Positions 37,173 through 50,359 of a stretch of 64,000 bases of DNA are shown piece by piece. The position numbers were made by a program, and so were the translations under genes. Positions within the stretch are counted from its first letter, which is position 1. The number at the start of each line of letters is the position of its first letter. The stretch is from Ascidia mentula (Eukaryota > Chordata > Ascidiacea > Phlebobranchia > Ascidiidae), in assembly GCA_947561715.1 (NCBI GenBank), contig OX387203.1:18786001-18850000 (forward strand), in the 5' to 3' direction. A model generated the notes under the pieces. It had not been told where the DNA came from, made no database searches, and saw only the letters and a list, made by a program, of their open reading frames with translations.

Positions 37173-39342
37173 GGTTTTCATTGCTCGTTTTGTACTGGCA
37201 TCTAGTATTTGTGTGCAAAGTTTCAAGTCGCTTGATACAAAAATGTTCAAATCACAGGCTGACAACTCTCAAATTTATTTAATTCCGCCCTACCTTAATA
37301 GCCACCATAGTGTCAAACATGCGTTTTCGTTCGCGAATAAAAAACTAAAAGACATACCCCAATTTGCTTTACACTTCTCGTTTTGTACTGGCATCTAGTA
37401 ACTGTGTGCAAAATTTCAAGTCGCTTGATATAAAAATGTTCAAATCACAGGCGGACAACTCTCAAAAGTACTTAATTCCGCCCAACCTTAGCCACCATAG
37501 TTCCAAACATGCCTTTTCGTTCGCGAATAAAAAACTAAAAGACATAGGCCAATTTGGTTTACACTGCTCGTTTTGTACTGGCATCTAGTATTTGTGTGCA
37601 AAATTTCAAGTCGCTTGACACAAAAATGTTCAAATCACAGGCGGACAACTCTCAAATTTATTTAATTCGGCCATACCTTAAGAGCCACCATAGTGTCAAA
37701 CATCTGTTTTCGTTCACTAACAAAAAACTAAAAGATATAAGCCAATTTGGTTTTCACTGCTCGTTTTGTACTGGCATCTAGTATTTGTGTGCAAAGTTTC
37801 AAGTCGCTTGATATAAAAATGTTCAAATCACAGGCGGACAACTCTCAAAATTACTTAATTCCGCCCAACCTTAGCCACCATAGTGTCAAACATGCGTTCT
37901 CGTTCGCGAATAAAAAACTAAAAGACATACGCCAATTTGGTTTACACTTCTCGTTTTGTACTGGCATCTAGTAATTGTGTGCAAAATTTCAAGTCGCTTG
38001 ATATAAAAATGTTCAAATCACAGGCGGACAACTCTCAAAATTACTTAATTCCGCCCAACCTTAGCCACCACAGTGTCAAACATGCGTTTTCGTTCGCGAA
38101 TAAAAAACTAAAAGACATACGCCAATTTGGTTTACACTTCTCGTTTTGTACTGGCATCTAGTATTTGTGTGCAAAGTTTCAAGTCGCTTGATACAAAAAT
38201 GTTCAAATCACAGGCGGACAAATCTCAAATTTATTTAATTCCGCCAAACCTTAATAGCCACCATAGTGTCAAACATGCGTTTTCGTTCGCGAATAAAAAA
38301 TTAAAGGACATACGCCAATTTGGTTTTCTCTGCTCGTTTTGTACTGGCATCTAGTATTTGTGTGCAAAATTTCAAGTCGCTTGATACAAAAATGTTCAAA
38401 TCACAGGCGGACAACTCTCAAATTTATTTAATTCCGCCCAACCTTAATACCCACCATAGTGTCAAACATGTGTTTTCATTCGCTAACAAAAAACTAAAAG
38501 ACATACGCCAATTTGGTTTACTCTGTTCGTTTTGTACTGGCATCTAGTATTTGTGTGCAAAGTTTCAAGTCGCTTGATACAAAAATGTTCAAATCACAGG
38601 CGGCAAATCTCAAATTTATTTAATTCCGCCAAACCTTAATAGCCACCATAGTGTCAAACATGCGTTTTCGTTCGCGAATAAAAAATTAAAGGACATACGC
38701 CAATTTGGTTTTCACTGCTCGTTTTGTACTGGCATCTAGTATTTGTGTGCAAAATTTCAAGTCGCTTGATCCAAAATGTTCAAATGACAGGCGGACAACT
38801 CTCAAATTTATTTAATTCCGCCAAACCTCAAGAGCCACCATAGTGTCAAACATCTGTTTTCGTTCACTTACAAAAAACTAAAAGACATAGGCCAATTTGG
38901 TTTTCACTGCTCGTTTTGTACTGGCATCTAGTATTTGTGTGCAAAATTTCAAGTCGCTTGATGCAAAAATGTTCAAATCACAGGCGGACAACTCTCAAAA
39001 TTATTTAATTCCGCCCAACCTTAGCCACCATAGTGTAAAACATGCGTTTTCGTTCGCGAATGAAAAACTAAAAGACATACGCCAATTTGGTTTCCACTTC
39101 TCGTTTTGTACTGGCTTCTAGTAGTTGTGTGCAAAATTTCAAGTCGCTTGATATAAAAATGTTCAAATCACAGGCGGACTACTCTCAAAATTACTTAATT
39201 CCGCCCAACCACAATAGCCACCATAGTTTCAAACATGCCTTTTCGTTCGCGAATGAAAAACTAAAAGACATACGCCAATTTGGTTTACACTTCTCGTTTT
39301 GTACTGGCATCTAGTAATTGTGTGCAAAATTTCAAGTCGCTT
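37041..39342 (+). repeat. 2,302-bp HOR (12 monomers), copy 1
   Basis: Matches 39,343-41,644 with no difference noticed by eye, including rare variants such as CATGCGTTCTCGTTCGC, GGCGGCAAATCTC, GATCCAAAATG and GGACTACTCTC. The boundary is set by GATACTAAAATGTTCAAATGAC, which is preceded by different sequence in the two copies. Confidence 0.87.
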
Positions 39343-41644
39343 GATACTAAAATGTTCAAATGACAGGCGGACAACTCTCAAATTTATTTAATTCCGCCCT
39401 ACCTTAATAGCCACCATAGTGTCAAACATCTGTTTTCGTTCACTAACAAAAAACTAAAAGATATACGCCAATTTGGTTTTCATTGCTCGTTTTGTACTGG
39501 CATCTAGTATTTGTGTGCAAAGTTTCAAGTCGCTTGATACAAAAATGTTCAAATCACAGGCTGACAACTCTCAAATTTATTTAATTCCGCCCTACCTTAA
39601 TAGCCACCATAGTGTCAAACATGCGTTTTCGTTCGCGAATAAAAAACTAAAAGACATACCCCAATTTGCTTTACACTTCTCGTTTTGTACTGGCATCTAG
39701 TAACTGTGTGCAAAATTTCAAGTCGCTTGATATAAAAATGTTCAAATCACAGGCGGACAACTCTCAAAAGTACTTAATTCCGCCCAACCTTAGCCACCAT
39801 AGTTCCAAACATGCCTTTTCGTTCGCGAATAAAAAACTAAAAGACATAGGCCAATTTGGTTTACACTGCTCGTTTTGTACTGGCATCTAGTATTTGTGTG
39901 CAAAATTTCAAGTCGCTTGACACAAAAATGTTCAAATCACAGGCGGACAACTCTCAAATTTATTTAATTCGGCCATACCTTAAGAGCCACCATAGTGTCA
40001 AACATCTGTTTTCGTTCACTAACAAAAAACTAAAAGATATAAGCCAATTTGGTTTTCACTGCTCGTTTTGTACTGGCATCTAGTATTTGTGTGCAAAGTT
40101 TCAAGTCGCTTGATATAAAAATGTTCAAATCACAGGCGGACAACTCTCAAAATTACTTAATTCCGCCCAACCTTAGCCACCATAGTGTCAAACATGCGTT
40201 CTCGTTCGCGAATAAAAAACTAAAAGACATACGCCAATTTGGTTTACACTTCTCGTTTTGTACTGGCATCTAGTAATTGTGTGCAAAATTTCAAGTCGCT
40301 TGATATAAAAATGTTCAAATCACAGGCGGACAACTCTCAAAATTACTTAATTCCGCCCAACCTTAGCCACCACAGTGTCAAACATGCGTTTTCGTTCGCG
40401 AATAAAAAACTAAAAGACATACGCCAATTTGGTTTACACTTCTCGTTTTGTACTGGCATCTAGTATTTGTGTGCAAAGTTTCAAGTCGCTTGATACAAAA
40501 ATGTTCAAATCACAGGCGGACAAATCTCAAATTTATTTAATTCCGCCAAACCTTAATAGCCACCATAGTGTCAAACATGCGTTTTCGTTCGCGAATAAAA
40601 AATTAAAGGACATACGCCAATTTGGTTTTCTCTGCTCGTTTTGTACTGGCATCTAGTATTTGTGTGCAAAATTTCAAGTCGCTTGATACAAAAATGTTCA
40701 AATCACAGGCGGACAACTCTCAAATTTATTTAATTCCGCCCAACCTTAATACCCACCATAGTGTCAAACATGTGTTTTCATTCGCTAACAAAAAACTAAA
40801 AGACATACGCCAATTTGGTTTACTCTGTTCGTTTTGTACTGGCATCTAGTATTTGTGTGCAAAGTTTCAAGTCGCTTGATACAAAAATGTTCAAATCACA
40901 GGCGGCAAATCTCAAATTTATTTAATTCCGCCAAACCTTAATAGCCACCATAGTGTCAAACATGCGTTTTCGTTCGCGAATAAAAAATTAAAGGACATAC
41001 GCCAATTTGGTTTTCACTGCTCGTTTTGTACTGGCATCTAGTATTTGTGTGCAAAATTTCAAGTCGCTTGATCCAAAATGTTCAAATGACAGGCGGACAA
41101 CTCTCAAATTTATTTAATTCCGCCAAACCTCAAGAGCCACCATAGTGTCAAACATCTGTTTTCGTTCACTTACAAAAAACTAAAAGACATAGGCCAATTT
41201 GGTTTTCACTGCTCGTTTTGTACTGGCATCTAGTATTTGTGTGCAAAATTTCAAGTCGCTTGATGCAAAAATGTTCAAATCACAGGCGGACAACTCTCAA
41301 AATTATTTAATTCCGCCCAACCTTAGCCACCATAGTGTAAAACATGCGTTTTCGTTCGCGAATGAAAAACTAAAAGACATACGCCAATTTGGTTTCCACT
41401 TCTCGTTTTGTACTGGCTTCTAGTAGTTGTGTGCAAAATTTCAAGTCGCTTGATATAAAAATGTTCAAATCACAGGCGGACTACTCTCAAAATTACTTAA
41501 TTCCGCCCAACCACAATAGCCACCATAGTTTCAAACATGCCTTTTCGTTCGCGAATGAAAAACTAAAAGACATACGCCAATTTGGTTTACACTTCTCGTT
41601 TTGTACTGGCATCTAGTAATTGTGTGCAAAATTTCAAGTCGCTT
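39343..41644 (+). repeat. 2,302-bp HOR (12 monomers), copy 2
   Basis: Tandem copy of 37,041-39,342. The copy ends where GATATAAAAATG replaces GATACTAAAATG, and the array continues with the next HOR type. Apparent sequence identity implies a very recent event or an assembly duplication. Confidence 0.87.
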
Positions 41645-42319
41645 GATATAAAAATGTTCAAATCACAGGCGGACAACTCTCAAAAGTACTTAATTCCGCC
41701 CAACCTTAGCCACCATAGTTCCAAACATGCCTTTTCGTTCGCGAATAAAAAACTAAAAGACATAGGCCAATTTGGTTTACACTGCTCGTTTTGTACTGGC
41801 ATCTAGTATTTGTGTGCAAAATTTCAAGTCGCTTGAAACAAAAATGTTCAAATCACAGGCGGACAACTCTCAAATTTATTTAATTCGGCCATACCTTAAG
41901 AGCCACCATAGTGTCAAACATGTGTTTTCGTTCACTAACAAAAAACTAAAAGATATACGCCAATTTGGTTTTCACTGCTCGTTTTGTACTGGCATCTAGT
42001 ATTTGTGTGCAAAGTTTCAAGTCGCTTGATACAAAAATGTTCAAATCACAGGCGGACAAATCTCAAATTTATTTAATTCCGCCAAACCTTAATAGCCACC
42101 ATAGTGTCAAACATGCGTTTTCGTTCGCGAATAAAAAATTAAAGGACATACGCCAATTTGGTTTTCTCTGCTCGTTTTGTACTGGCATCTAGTATTTGTG
42201 TGCAAAATTTCAAGTCGCTTGATACAAAAATGTTTAAATCACAGGCGGACAACTCTCAAAATTACTTAATTCCGCCAAACCTTAATAGCCACCATAGTTC
42301 CAAACATGCCTTTTCGTTC

Positions 42320-44425
42320 GCGAATAAAAAACTAAAAGACATACGTCAATTTGGTTTACACTGCTCGTTTTGTACTGGCATCTAGTATTTGTGTGCTCAG
42401 TTTCAAGTCGCTTGATACAAAAATGTTCAAATCACAGGCGGACAACTCTCAAATTTATTTAATTCCGCCCAACCTTAATACCCACCATAGTGTCAAACAT
42501 GTGTTTTCATTCGCTAACAAAAAACTAAAAGACATACGCCAATTTGGTTTACTCTGTTCGTTTTGTACTGGCATCTAGTATTTGTGTGCAAAGTTTCAAG
42601 TCGCTTGATACAAAAATGTTCAAATCACAGGCGGCAAATCTCAAATTTATTTAATTCCGCCAAACCTTAATAGCCACCATAGTGTCAAACATGCGTTTTC
42701 GTTCGCGAATAAAAAATTAATGGACATACGCCAATTTGGTTTTCACTGCTCGTTTTGTACTGGCATCTAGTATTTGTGTGCAAAATTTCAAGTCGCTTGA
42801 TCCAAAATGTTCAAATGACAGGCGGACAACTCTCAAATTTATTTAATTCCGCCATACCTTAAGAGCCACCATAGTGTCAAACATCTGTTTTCGTTCACTT
42901 ACAAAAAACTAAAAGACATAGGCCAATTTGGTTTTCACTGCTCGTTTTGTACTGGCATCTAGTATTTGTGTGCAAAATTTCAAGTCGCTTGATGCAAAAA
43001 TGTTCAAATCACAGGCGGACAACTCTCAAAATTATTTAATTCCGCCCAACCTTAGGCACCATAGTGTAAAACATGCGTTTTCGTTCGCGAATGAAAAACT
43101 AAAAGACATAGGCCAATTTGGTTTCCACTTCTCGTTTTGTACTGGCATCTAGTAGTTGTGTGCAAAATTTCAAGTCGCTTGATATAAAAATGTTCAAATC
43201 ACAGGCGGACTACTCTCAAAATTACTTAATTCCGCCCAACCACAATAGCCACCATAGTTTCAAACATGCCTTTTCGTTCGCGAATGAAAAACTAAAAGAC
43301 ATACGCCAATTTGGTTTCCACTTCTCGTTTTGTACTGGCATCTAGTAATTGTGTGCAAAATTTCAAGTCGCTTGATATAAAAATGTTCAAATCACAGGCG
43401 GACAACTCTCAAAAGTACTTAATTCCGCCCAACCTTAGCCACCATAGTTCCAAACATGCCTTTTCGTTCGCGAATAAAAAACTAAAAGACATAGGCCAAT
43501 TTGGTTTACACTGCTCGTTTTGTACTGGCATCTAGTATTTGTGTGCAAAATTTCAAGTCGCTTGAAACAAAAATGTTCAAATCACAGGCGGACAACTCTC
43601 AAATTTATTTAATTCGGCCATACCTTAAGAGCCACCATAGTGTCAAACATGTGTTTTCGTTCACTAACAAAAAACTAAAAGATATACGCCAATTTGGTTT
43701 TCACTGCTCGTTTTGTACTGGCATCTAGTATTTGTGTGCAAAATTTCAAGTCGCTTGATATAAAAATGTTGAAATCACAGGCGGACAACTCTCAAAATTA
43801 CTTAATTCCGCCCAACCTTAGCCACCATAGTGTCAAACATGCGTTTTCGTTCTCGAATAAAAAACTAAAAGACATACGCCAATTTGGTTTCCACTTCTCG
43901 TTTTGTACTGGCATCTAGTAATTGTGTGCAAAATTTCAAGTCGCTTGATATAAAAATGTTCAAATCACAGGCGGACAACTCTCAAAATTACTTAATTCCG
44001 CCCAACCTTAGCCACCATAGTGTCAAACATGCGTTTTCGTTCGCGAATAAAAAACTAAAAGACATACGCCAATTTGGTTTACACTTCTCGTTTTGTACTG
44101 GCATCTAGTATTTGTGTGCAAAATTTCAAGTCGCTTGATATAAAAATGTTCCAATCACAGGCGGACAACTCTCAAATTTATTTAATTCCGCCAAACCTTA
44201 ATAGCCACCATAGTGTCAAACATGCGTTTTCGTTCGCGAATAAAAAATTAAAGGACATACGCCAGTTTGGTTTTCTCTGCTCGTTTTGTACTGGCATCTA
44301 GTATTTGTGTGCAAAATTTCAAGTCGCTTGATACAAAAATGTTTAAATCACAGGCGGACAATTCTCAAAATTACTTAATTCCGCCAAACCTTAGCCACCA
44401 TAGTTCCAAACATGCCTTTTAGTTC
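42320..44425 (+). repeat. 2,106-bp HOR (11 monomers), copy 1
   Basis: Matches the following 2.1 kb at an offset of 2,106 bp. Shared private variants include GTGTGCTCAGTTTCAAG, AAAAATTAATGGAC, CCTTAGGCACC and GTTCTCGAATAAAAAAC. The left limit is approximate: the monomer before it has CCTTAATAGCC, against CCTTAGCC in copy 2. Confidence 0.82.
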
Positions 44426-46531
44426 GCGAATAAAAAACTAAAAGACATACGTCAATTTGGTTTACACTGCTCGTTTTGTACTGGCATCTAGTATTTGTGT
44501 GCTCAGTTTCAAGTCGCTTGATACAAAAATGTTCAAATCACAGGCGGACAACTCTCAAATTTATTTAATTCCGCCCAACCTTAATACCCACCATAGTGTC
44601 AAACATGTGTTTTCATTCGCTAACAAAAAACTAAAAGACATACGCCAATTTGGTTTACTCTGTTCGTTTTGTACTGGCATCTAGTATTTGTGTGCAAAGT
44701 TTCAAGTCGCTTGATACAAAAATGTTCAAATCACAGGCGGCAAATCTCAAATTTATTTAATTCCGCCAAACCTTAATAGCCACCATAGTGTCAAACATGC
44801 GTTTTCGTTCGCGAATAAAAAATTAATGGACATACGCCAATTTGGTTTTCACTGCTCGTTTTGTACTGGCATCTAGTATTTGTGTGCAAAATTTCAAGTC
44901 GCTTGATCCAAAATGTTCAAATGACAGGCGGACAACTCTCAAATTTATTTAATTCCGCCATACCTTAAGAGCCACCATAGTGTCAAACATCTGTTTTCGT
45001 TCACTTACAAAAAACTAAAAGACATAGGCCAATTTGGTTTTCACTGCTCGTTTTGTACTGGCATCTAGTATTTGTGTGCAAAATTTCAAGTCGCTTGATG
45101 CAAAAATGTTCAAATCACAGGCGGACAACTCTCAAAATTATTTAATTCCGCCCAACCTTAGGCACCATAGTGTAAAACATGCGTTTTCGTTCGCGAATGA
45201 AAAACTAAAAGACATAGGCCAATTTGGTTTCCACTTCTCGTTTTGTACTGGCATCTAGTAGTTGTGTGCAAAATTTCAAGTCGCTTGATATAAAAATGTT
45301 CAAATCACAGGCGGACTACTCTCAAAATTACTTAATTCCGCCCAACCACAATAGCCACCATAGTTTCAAACATGCCTTTTCGTTCGCGAATGAAAAACTA
45401 AAAGACATACGCCAATTTGGTTTCCACTTCTCGTTTTGTACTGGCATCTAGTAATTGTGTGCAAAATTTCAAGTCGCTTGATATAAAAATGTTCAAATCA
45501 CAGGCGGACAACTCTCAAAAGTACTTAATTCCGCCCAACCTTAGCCACCATAGTTCCAAACATGCCTTTTCGTTCGCGAATAAAAAACTAAAAGACATAG
45601 GCCAATTTGGTTTACACTGCTCGTTTTGTACTGGCATCTAGTATTTGTGTGCAAAATTTCAAGTCGCTTGAAACAAAAATGTTCAAATCACAGGCGGACA
45701 ACTCTCAAATTTATTTAATTCGGCCATACCTTAAGAGCCACCATAGTGTCAAACATGTGTTTTCGTTCACTAACAAAAAACTAAAAGATATACGCCAATT
45801 TGGTTTTCACTGCTCGTTTTGTACTGGCATCTAGTATTTGTGTGCAAAATTTCAAGTCGCTTGATATAAAAATGTTGAAATCACAGGCGGACAACTCTCA
45901 AAATTACTTAATTCCGCCCAACCTTAGCCACCATAGTGTCAAACATGCGTTTTCGTTCTCGAATAAAAAACTAAAAGACATACGCCAATTTGGTTTCCAC
46001 TTCTCGTTTTGTACTGGCATCTAGTAATTGTGTGCAAAATTTCAAGTCGCTTGATATAAAAATGTTCAAATCACAGGCGGACAACTCTCAAAATTACTTA
46101 ATTCCGCCCAACCTTAGCCACCATAGTGTCAAACATGCGTTTTCGTTCGCGAATAAAAAACTAAAAGACATACGCCAATTTGGTTTACACTTCTCGTTTT
46201 GTACTGGCATCTAGTATTTGTGTGCAAAATTTCAAGTCGCTTGATATAAAAATGTTCCAATCACAGGCGGACAACTCTCAAATTTATTTAATTCCGCCAA
46301 ACCTTAATAGCCACCATAGTGTCAAACATGCGTTTTCGTTCGCGAATAAAAAATTAAAGGACATACGCCAGTTTGGTTTTCTCTGCTCGTTTTGTACTGG
46401 CATCTAGTATTTGTGTGCAAAATTTCAAGTCGCTTGATACAAAAATGTTTAAATCACAGGCGGACAATTCTCAAAATTACTTAATTCCGCCAAACCTTAG
46501 CCACCATAGTTCCAAACATGCCTTTTAGTTC
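44426..46531 (+). repeat. 2,106-bp HOR (11 monomers), copy 2
   Basis: Tandem copy of 42,320-44,425. It ends near 46,560, where the counterpart of the GCTCAGTTTC monomer has GCAAAGTTTC instead. The right limit is approximate. Confidence 0.82.
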
Positions 46532-48250
46532 GCGAATAAAAAACTAAAAGACATACGTCAATTTGGTTTACACTGCTCGTTTTGTACTGGCATCTAGTAT
46601 TTGTGTGCAAAGTTTCAAGTCGCTTGATACAAAAATGTTCAAATCACAGGCGGACAACTCTCAAATTTATTTAATTCCGCCCTACCTTCATACCCACCAA
46701 AGTGTCAAACATGTGTTTTCATTCGCTAACAAAAAACTAAAAGACATACGCCAATTTGGTTTACTCTGTTCGTTTTGTACTGGCATCTAGTATTTGTGTG
46801 CAAAGTTTCAAGTCGCTTGATACAAAAATGTTCAAATCACAGGCGGCAAATCTCAAATTTATTTAATTCCGCCAAACCTTAATAGCCACCATAGTGTCAA
46901 ACATGCGTTTTCGTTCGCGAATAAAAAATTAAAGGACATACGCCAATTTGGTTTCCTCTGCTCGTTTTGTACTGGCATCTAGTATTTGTGTGCAAAATCT
47001 CAAGTCGCTTGATACAAAAATGTTCAAATCACAGGCGGACAACTCTCAAATTTATTTAATTCCGCCCTACCTTAATAGCCACCATAGTGTCAAACATGCG
47101 TTTTCGTTCGCGAATAAAAAATTAAAGGACATACGCCAATTTGGTTTACACTTCTCGTTTTGTACTGGCATCTAGTATTTGTGTGCAAAATTTCAAGTCG
47201 CTTGATACAAAAATGTTCAAATCACAGACGGCAAATCTCAAATTTATTTAATTCCGCCAAACCTTAATAGCCACCATAGTGTCAAACATGCGTTTTCGTT
47301 CGCGAATAAAAAACTAAAAGACATACCCCAATTTGGTTTACACTTCTCGTTTTGTACTGGCATCTAGTAACTGTGTGCAAAATTTCAAGTCGCTTGATAT
47401 AAAAATGTTCAAATCACAGGCGGACAACTCTCAAAAGTACTTAATTCCGCCCAACCTTAGCCACCATAGTTCCAAACATGCCTTTTCGTTCGCGAATAAA
47501 AAACTAAAAGACATAGGCCAATTTGGTTTACACTGCTCGTTTTGTACTGGCATCTAGTAATTGTGTGCAAAATTTCAAGTCGCTTGATATAAAAATGTTC
47601 AAATCACAGGCGGACAACTCTCAAAATTACTTAATTCCGCCCAACCTTAGCCACCATAGTGTCAAACATGCGTTTTCGTTCGCGAATAAAAAACTAAAAG
47701 ACATACGCCAATTTGGTTTACACTTCTCGTTTTGTACTGGCATCTAGTATTTGTGTGCAAAGTTTCAAGTCGCTTGATACAAAAATGTTCAAATCACAGG
47801 CGGACAAATCTCAAATTTATTTAATTCCGCCAAACCTTAATAGCCACCAAAGTGTCAAACATGCGTTTTCGTTCGCGAATAAAAAATTAAAGGACATACG
47901 CCAATTTGGTTTTCTCTGCTCGTTTTGTACTGGCATCTAGTATTTGTGTGCAAAATTTCAAGTCGCTTGATACAAAAATGTTTAAATCACAGGCGGACAA
48001 CTCTCAAAATTACTTAATTCCGCCAAACCTTAGCCACCATAGTTCCAAACATGCCTTTTCGTTCGCGAATAAAAAACTAAAAGACATACGTCAATTTGGT
48101 TTACACTGCTCGTTTTGTACTGGCATCTAGTATTTGTGTGCACAGTTTCAAGTCGCTTGATACAAAAATGTTCAAATCACAGGCGGACAACTCTCAAATT
48201 TATTTAATTCCGCCCAACCTTAATACCCACCATAGTGTCAAACATGTGTT
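46142..48250 (+). repeat. 2,109-bp HOR (11 monomers), copy 1
   Basis: Repeated at 48,251-50,359. Shared rare variants include ATGTTCCAATCACAGG, CCTTCATACCCACC, CACAGACGGCAAATC and GCAAAATCTCAAG. It overlaps the end of the preceding 2,106-bp copy, so two HOR events are superimposed. Confidence 0.83.
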
Positions 48251-48290
48251 TTCGTTCGCGAATAAAAAACTAAAAGACATACGCCAATTT
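48098..48290 (+). repeat. Hybrid monomer at the 2,109-bp HOR junction
   Basis: The left part matches the monomer at 50,206 (GTGCACAGTTTC, TTAATACCCACC, CATGTG). From 48,254 it matches a different type (CGTTCGCGAATAAAAAAC instead of CATTCGCTAACAAAAAAC). The switch is confined to the six shared bases GTTTTC at 48,248-48,253. Confidence 0.8.
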
Positions 48291-50359
48291 GGTTTACACT
48301 TCTCGTTTTGTACTGGCATCTAGTAATTGTGTGCAAAATTTCAAGTCGCTTGATATAAAAATGTTCCAATCACAGGCGGACAACTCTCAAATTTATTTAA
48401 TTCCGCCAAACCTTAATAGCCACCATAGTGTCAAACATGCGTTTTCGTTCGCGAATAAAAAATTAAAGGACATACGCCAGTTTGGTTTTCTCTGCTCGTT
48501 TTGTACTGGCATCTAGTATTTGTGTGCAAAATTTCAAGTCGCTTGATACAAAAATGTTTAAATCACAGGCGGACAATTCTCAAAATTACTTAATTCCGCC
48601 AAACCTTAGCCACCATAGTTCCAAACATGCCTTTTAGTTCGCGAATAAAAAACTAAAAGACATACGTCAATTTGGTTTACACTGCTCGTTTTGTACTGGC
48701 ATCTAGTATTTGTGTGCAAAGTTTCAAGTCGCTTGATACAAAAATGTTCAAATCACAGGCGGACAACTCTCAAATTTATTTAATTCCGCCCTACCTTCAT
48801 ACCCACCATAGTGTCAAACATGTGTTTTCATTCGCTAACAAAAAACTAAAAGACATACGCCAATTTGGTTTACTCTGTTCGTTTTGTACTGGCATCTAGT
48901 ATTTGTGTGCAAAGTTTCAAGTCGCTTGATACAAAAATGTTCAAATCACAGGCGGCAAATCTCAAATTTATTTAATTCCGCCAAACCTTAATAGCCACCA
49001 TAGTGTCAAACATGCGTTTTCGTTCGCGAATAAAAAATTAAAGGACATACGCCAATTTGGTTTCCTCTGCTCGTTTTGTACTGGCATCTAGTATTTGTGT
49101 GCAAAATCTCAAGTCGCTTGATACAAAAATGTTCAAATCACAGGCGGACAACTCTCAAATTTATTTAATTCCGCCCTACCTTAATAGCCACCATAGTGTC
49201 AAACATGCGTTTTCGTTCGCGAATAAAAAATTAAAGGACATACGCCACTTTGGTTTACACTTCTCGTTTTGTACTGGCATCTAGTATTTGTGTGCAAAAT
49301 TTCAAGTCGCTTGATACAAAAATGTTCAAATCACAGACGGCAAATCTCAAATTTATTTAATTCCGCCAAACCTTAATAGCCACCATAGTGTCAAACATGC
49401 GTTTTCGTTCGCGAATAAAAAACTAAAAGACATACCCCAATTTGGTTTACACTTCTCGTTTTGTACTGGCATCTAGTAACTGTGTGCAAAATTTCAAGTC
49501 GCTTGATATAAAAATGTTCAAATCACAGGCGGACAACTCTCAAAAGTACTTAATTCCGCCCAACCTTAGCCACCATAGTTCCAAACATGCCTTTCGTTCG
49601 CGAATAAAAAACTAAAAGACATAGGCCAATTTGGTTTACACTGCTCGTTTTGTACTGGCATCTAGTAATTGTGTGCAAAATTTCAAGTCGCTTGATATAA
49701 AAATGTTCAAATCACAGGCGGACAACTCTCAAAATTACTTAATTCCGCCCAACCTTAGCCACCATAGTGTCAAACATGCGTTTTCGTTCGCGAATAAAAA
49801 ACTAAAAGACATACGCCAATTTGGTTTACACTTCTCGTTTTGTACTGGCATCTAGTATTTGTGTGCAAAGTTTCAAGTCGCTTGATACAAAAATGTTCAA
49901 ATCACAGGCGGACAAATCTCAAATTTATTTAATTCCGCCAAACCTTAATAGCCACCAAAGTGTCAAACATGCGTTTTCGTTCGCGAATAAAAAATTAAAG
50001 GACATACGCCAATTTGGTTTTCTCTGCTCGTTTTGTACTGGCATCTAGTATTTGTGTGCAAAATTTCAAGTCGCTTGATACAAAAATGTTTAAATCACAG
50101 GCGGACAACTCTCAAAATTACTTAATTCCGCCAAACCTTAGCCACCATAGTTCCAAACATGCCTTTTCGTTCGCGAATAAAAAACTAAAAGACATACGTC
50201 AATTTGGTTTACACTGCTCGTTTTGTACTGGCATCTAGTATTTGTGTGCACAGTTTCAAGTCGCTTGATACAAAAATGTTCAAATCACAGGCGGACAACT
50301 CTCAAATTTATTTAATTCCGCCCAACCTTAATACCCACCATAGTGTCAAACATGTGTTT
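48251..50359 (+). repeat. 2,109-bp HOR (11 monomers), copy 2
   Basis: Tandem copy of 46,142-48,250 with a few differences: a one-base deletion near 49,592 (CCTTTCGTTCG vs CCTTTTCGTTCG), CGCCACTTTGG near 49,245, and CACCATAG vs CACCAAAG. The junction lies inside the hybrid monomer 48,098-48,290. Confidence 0.83.
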
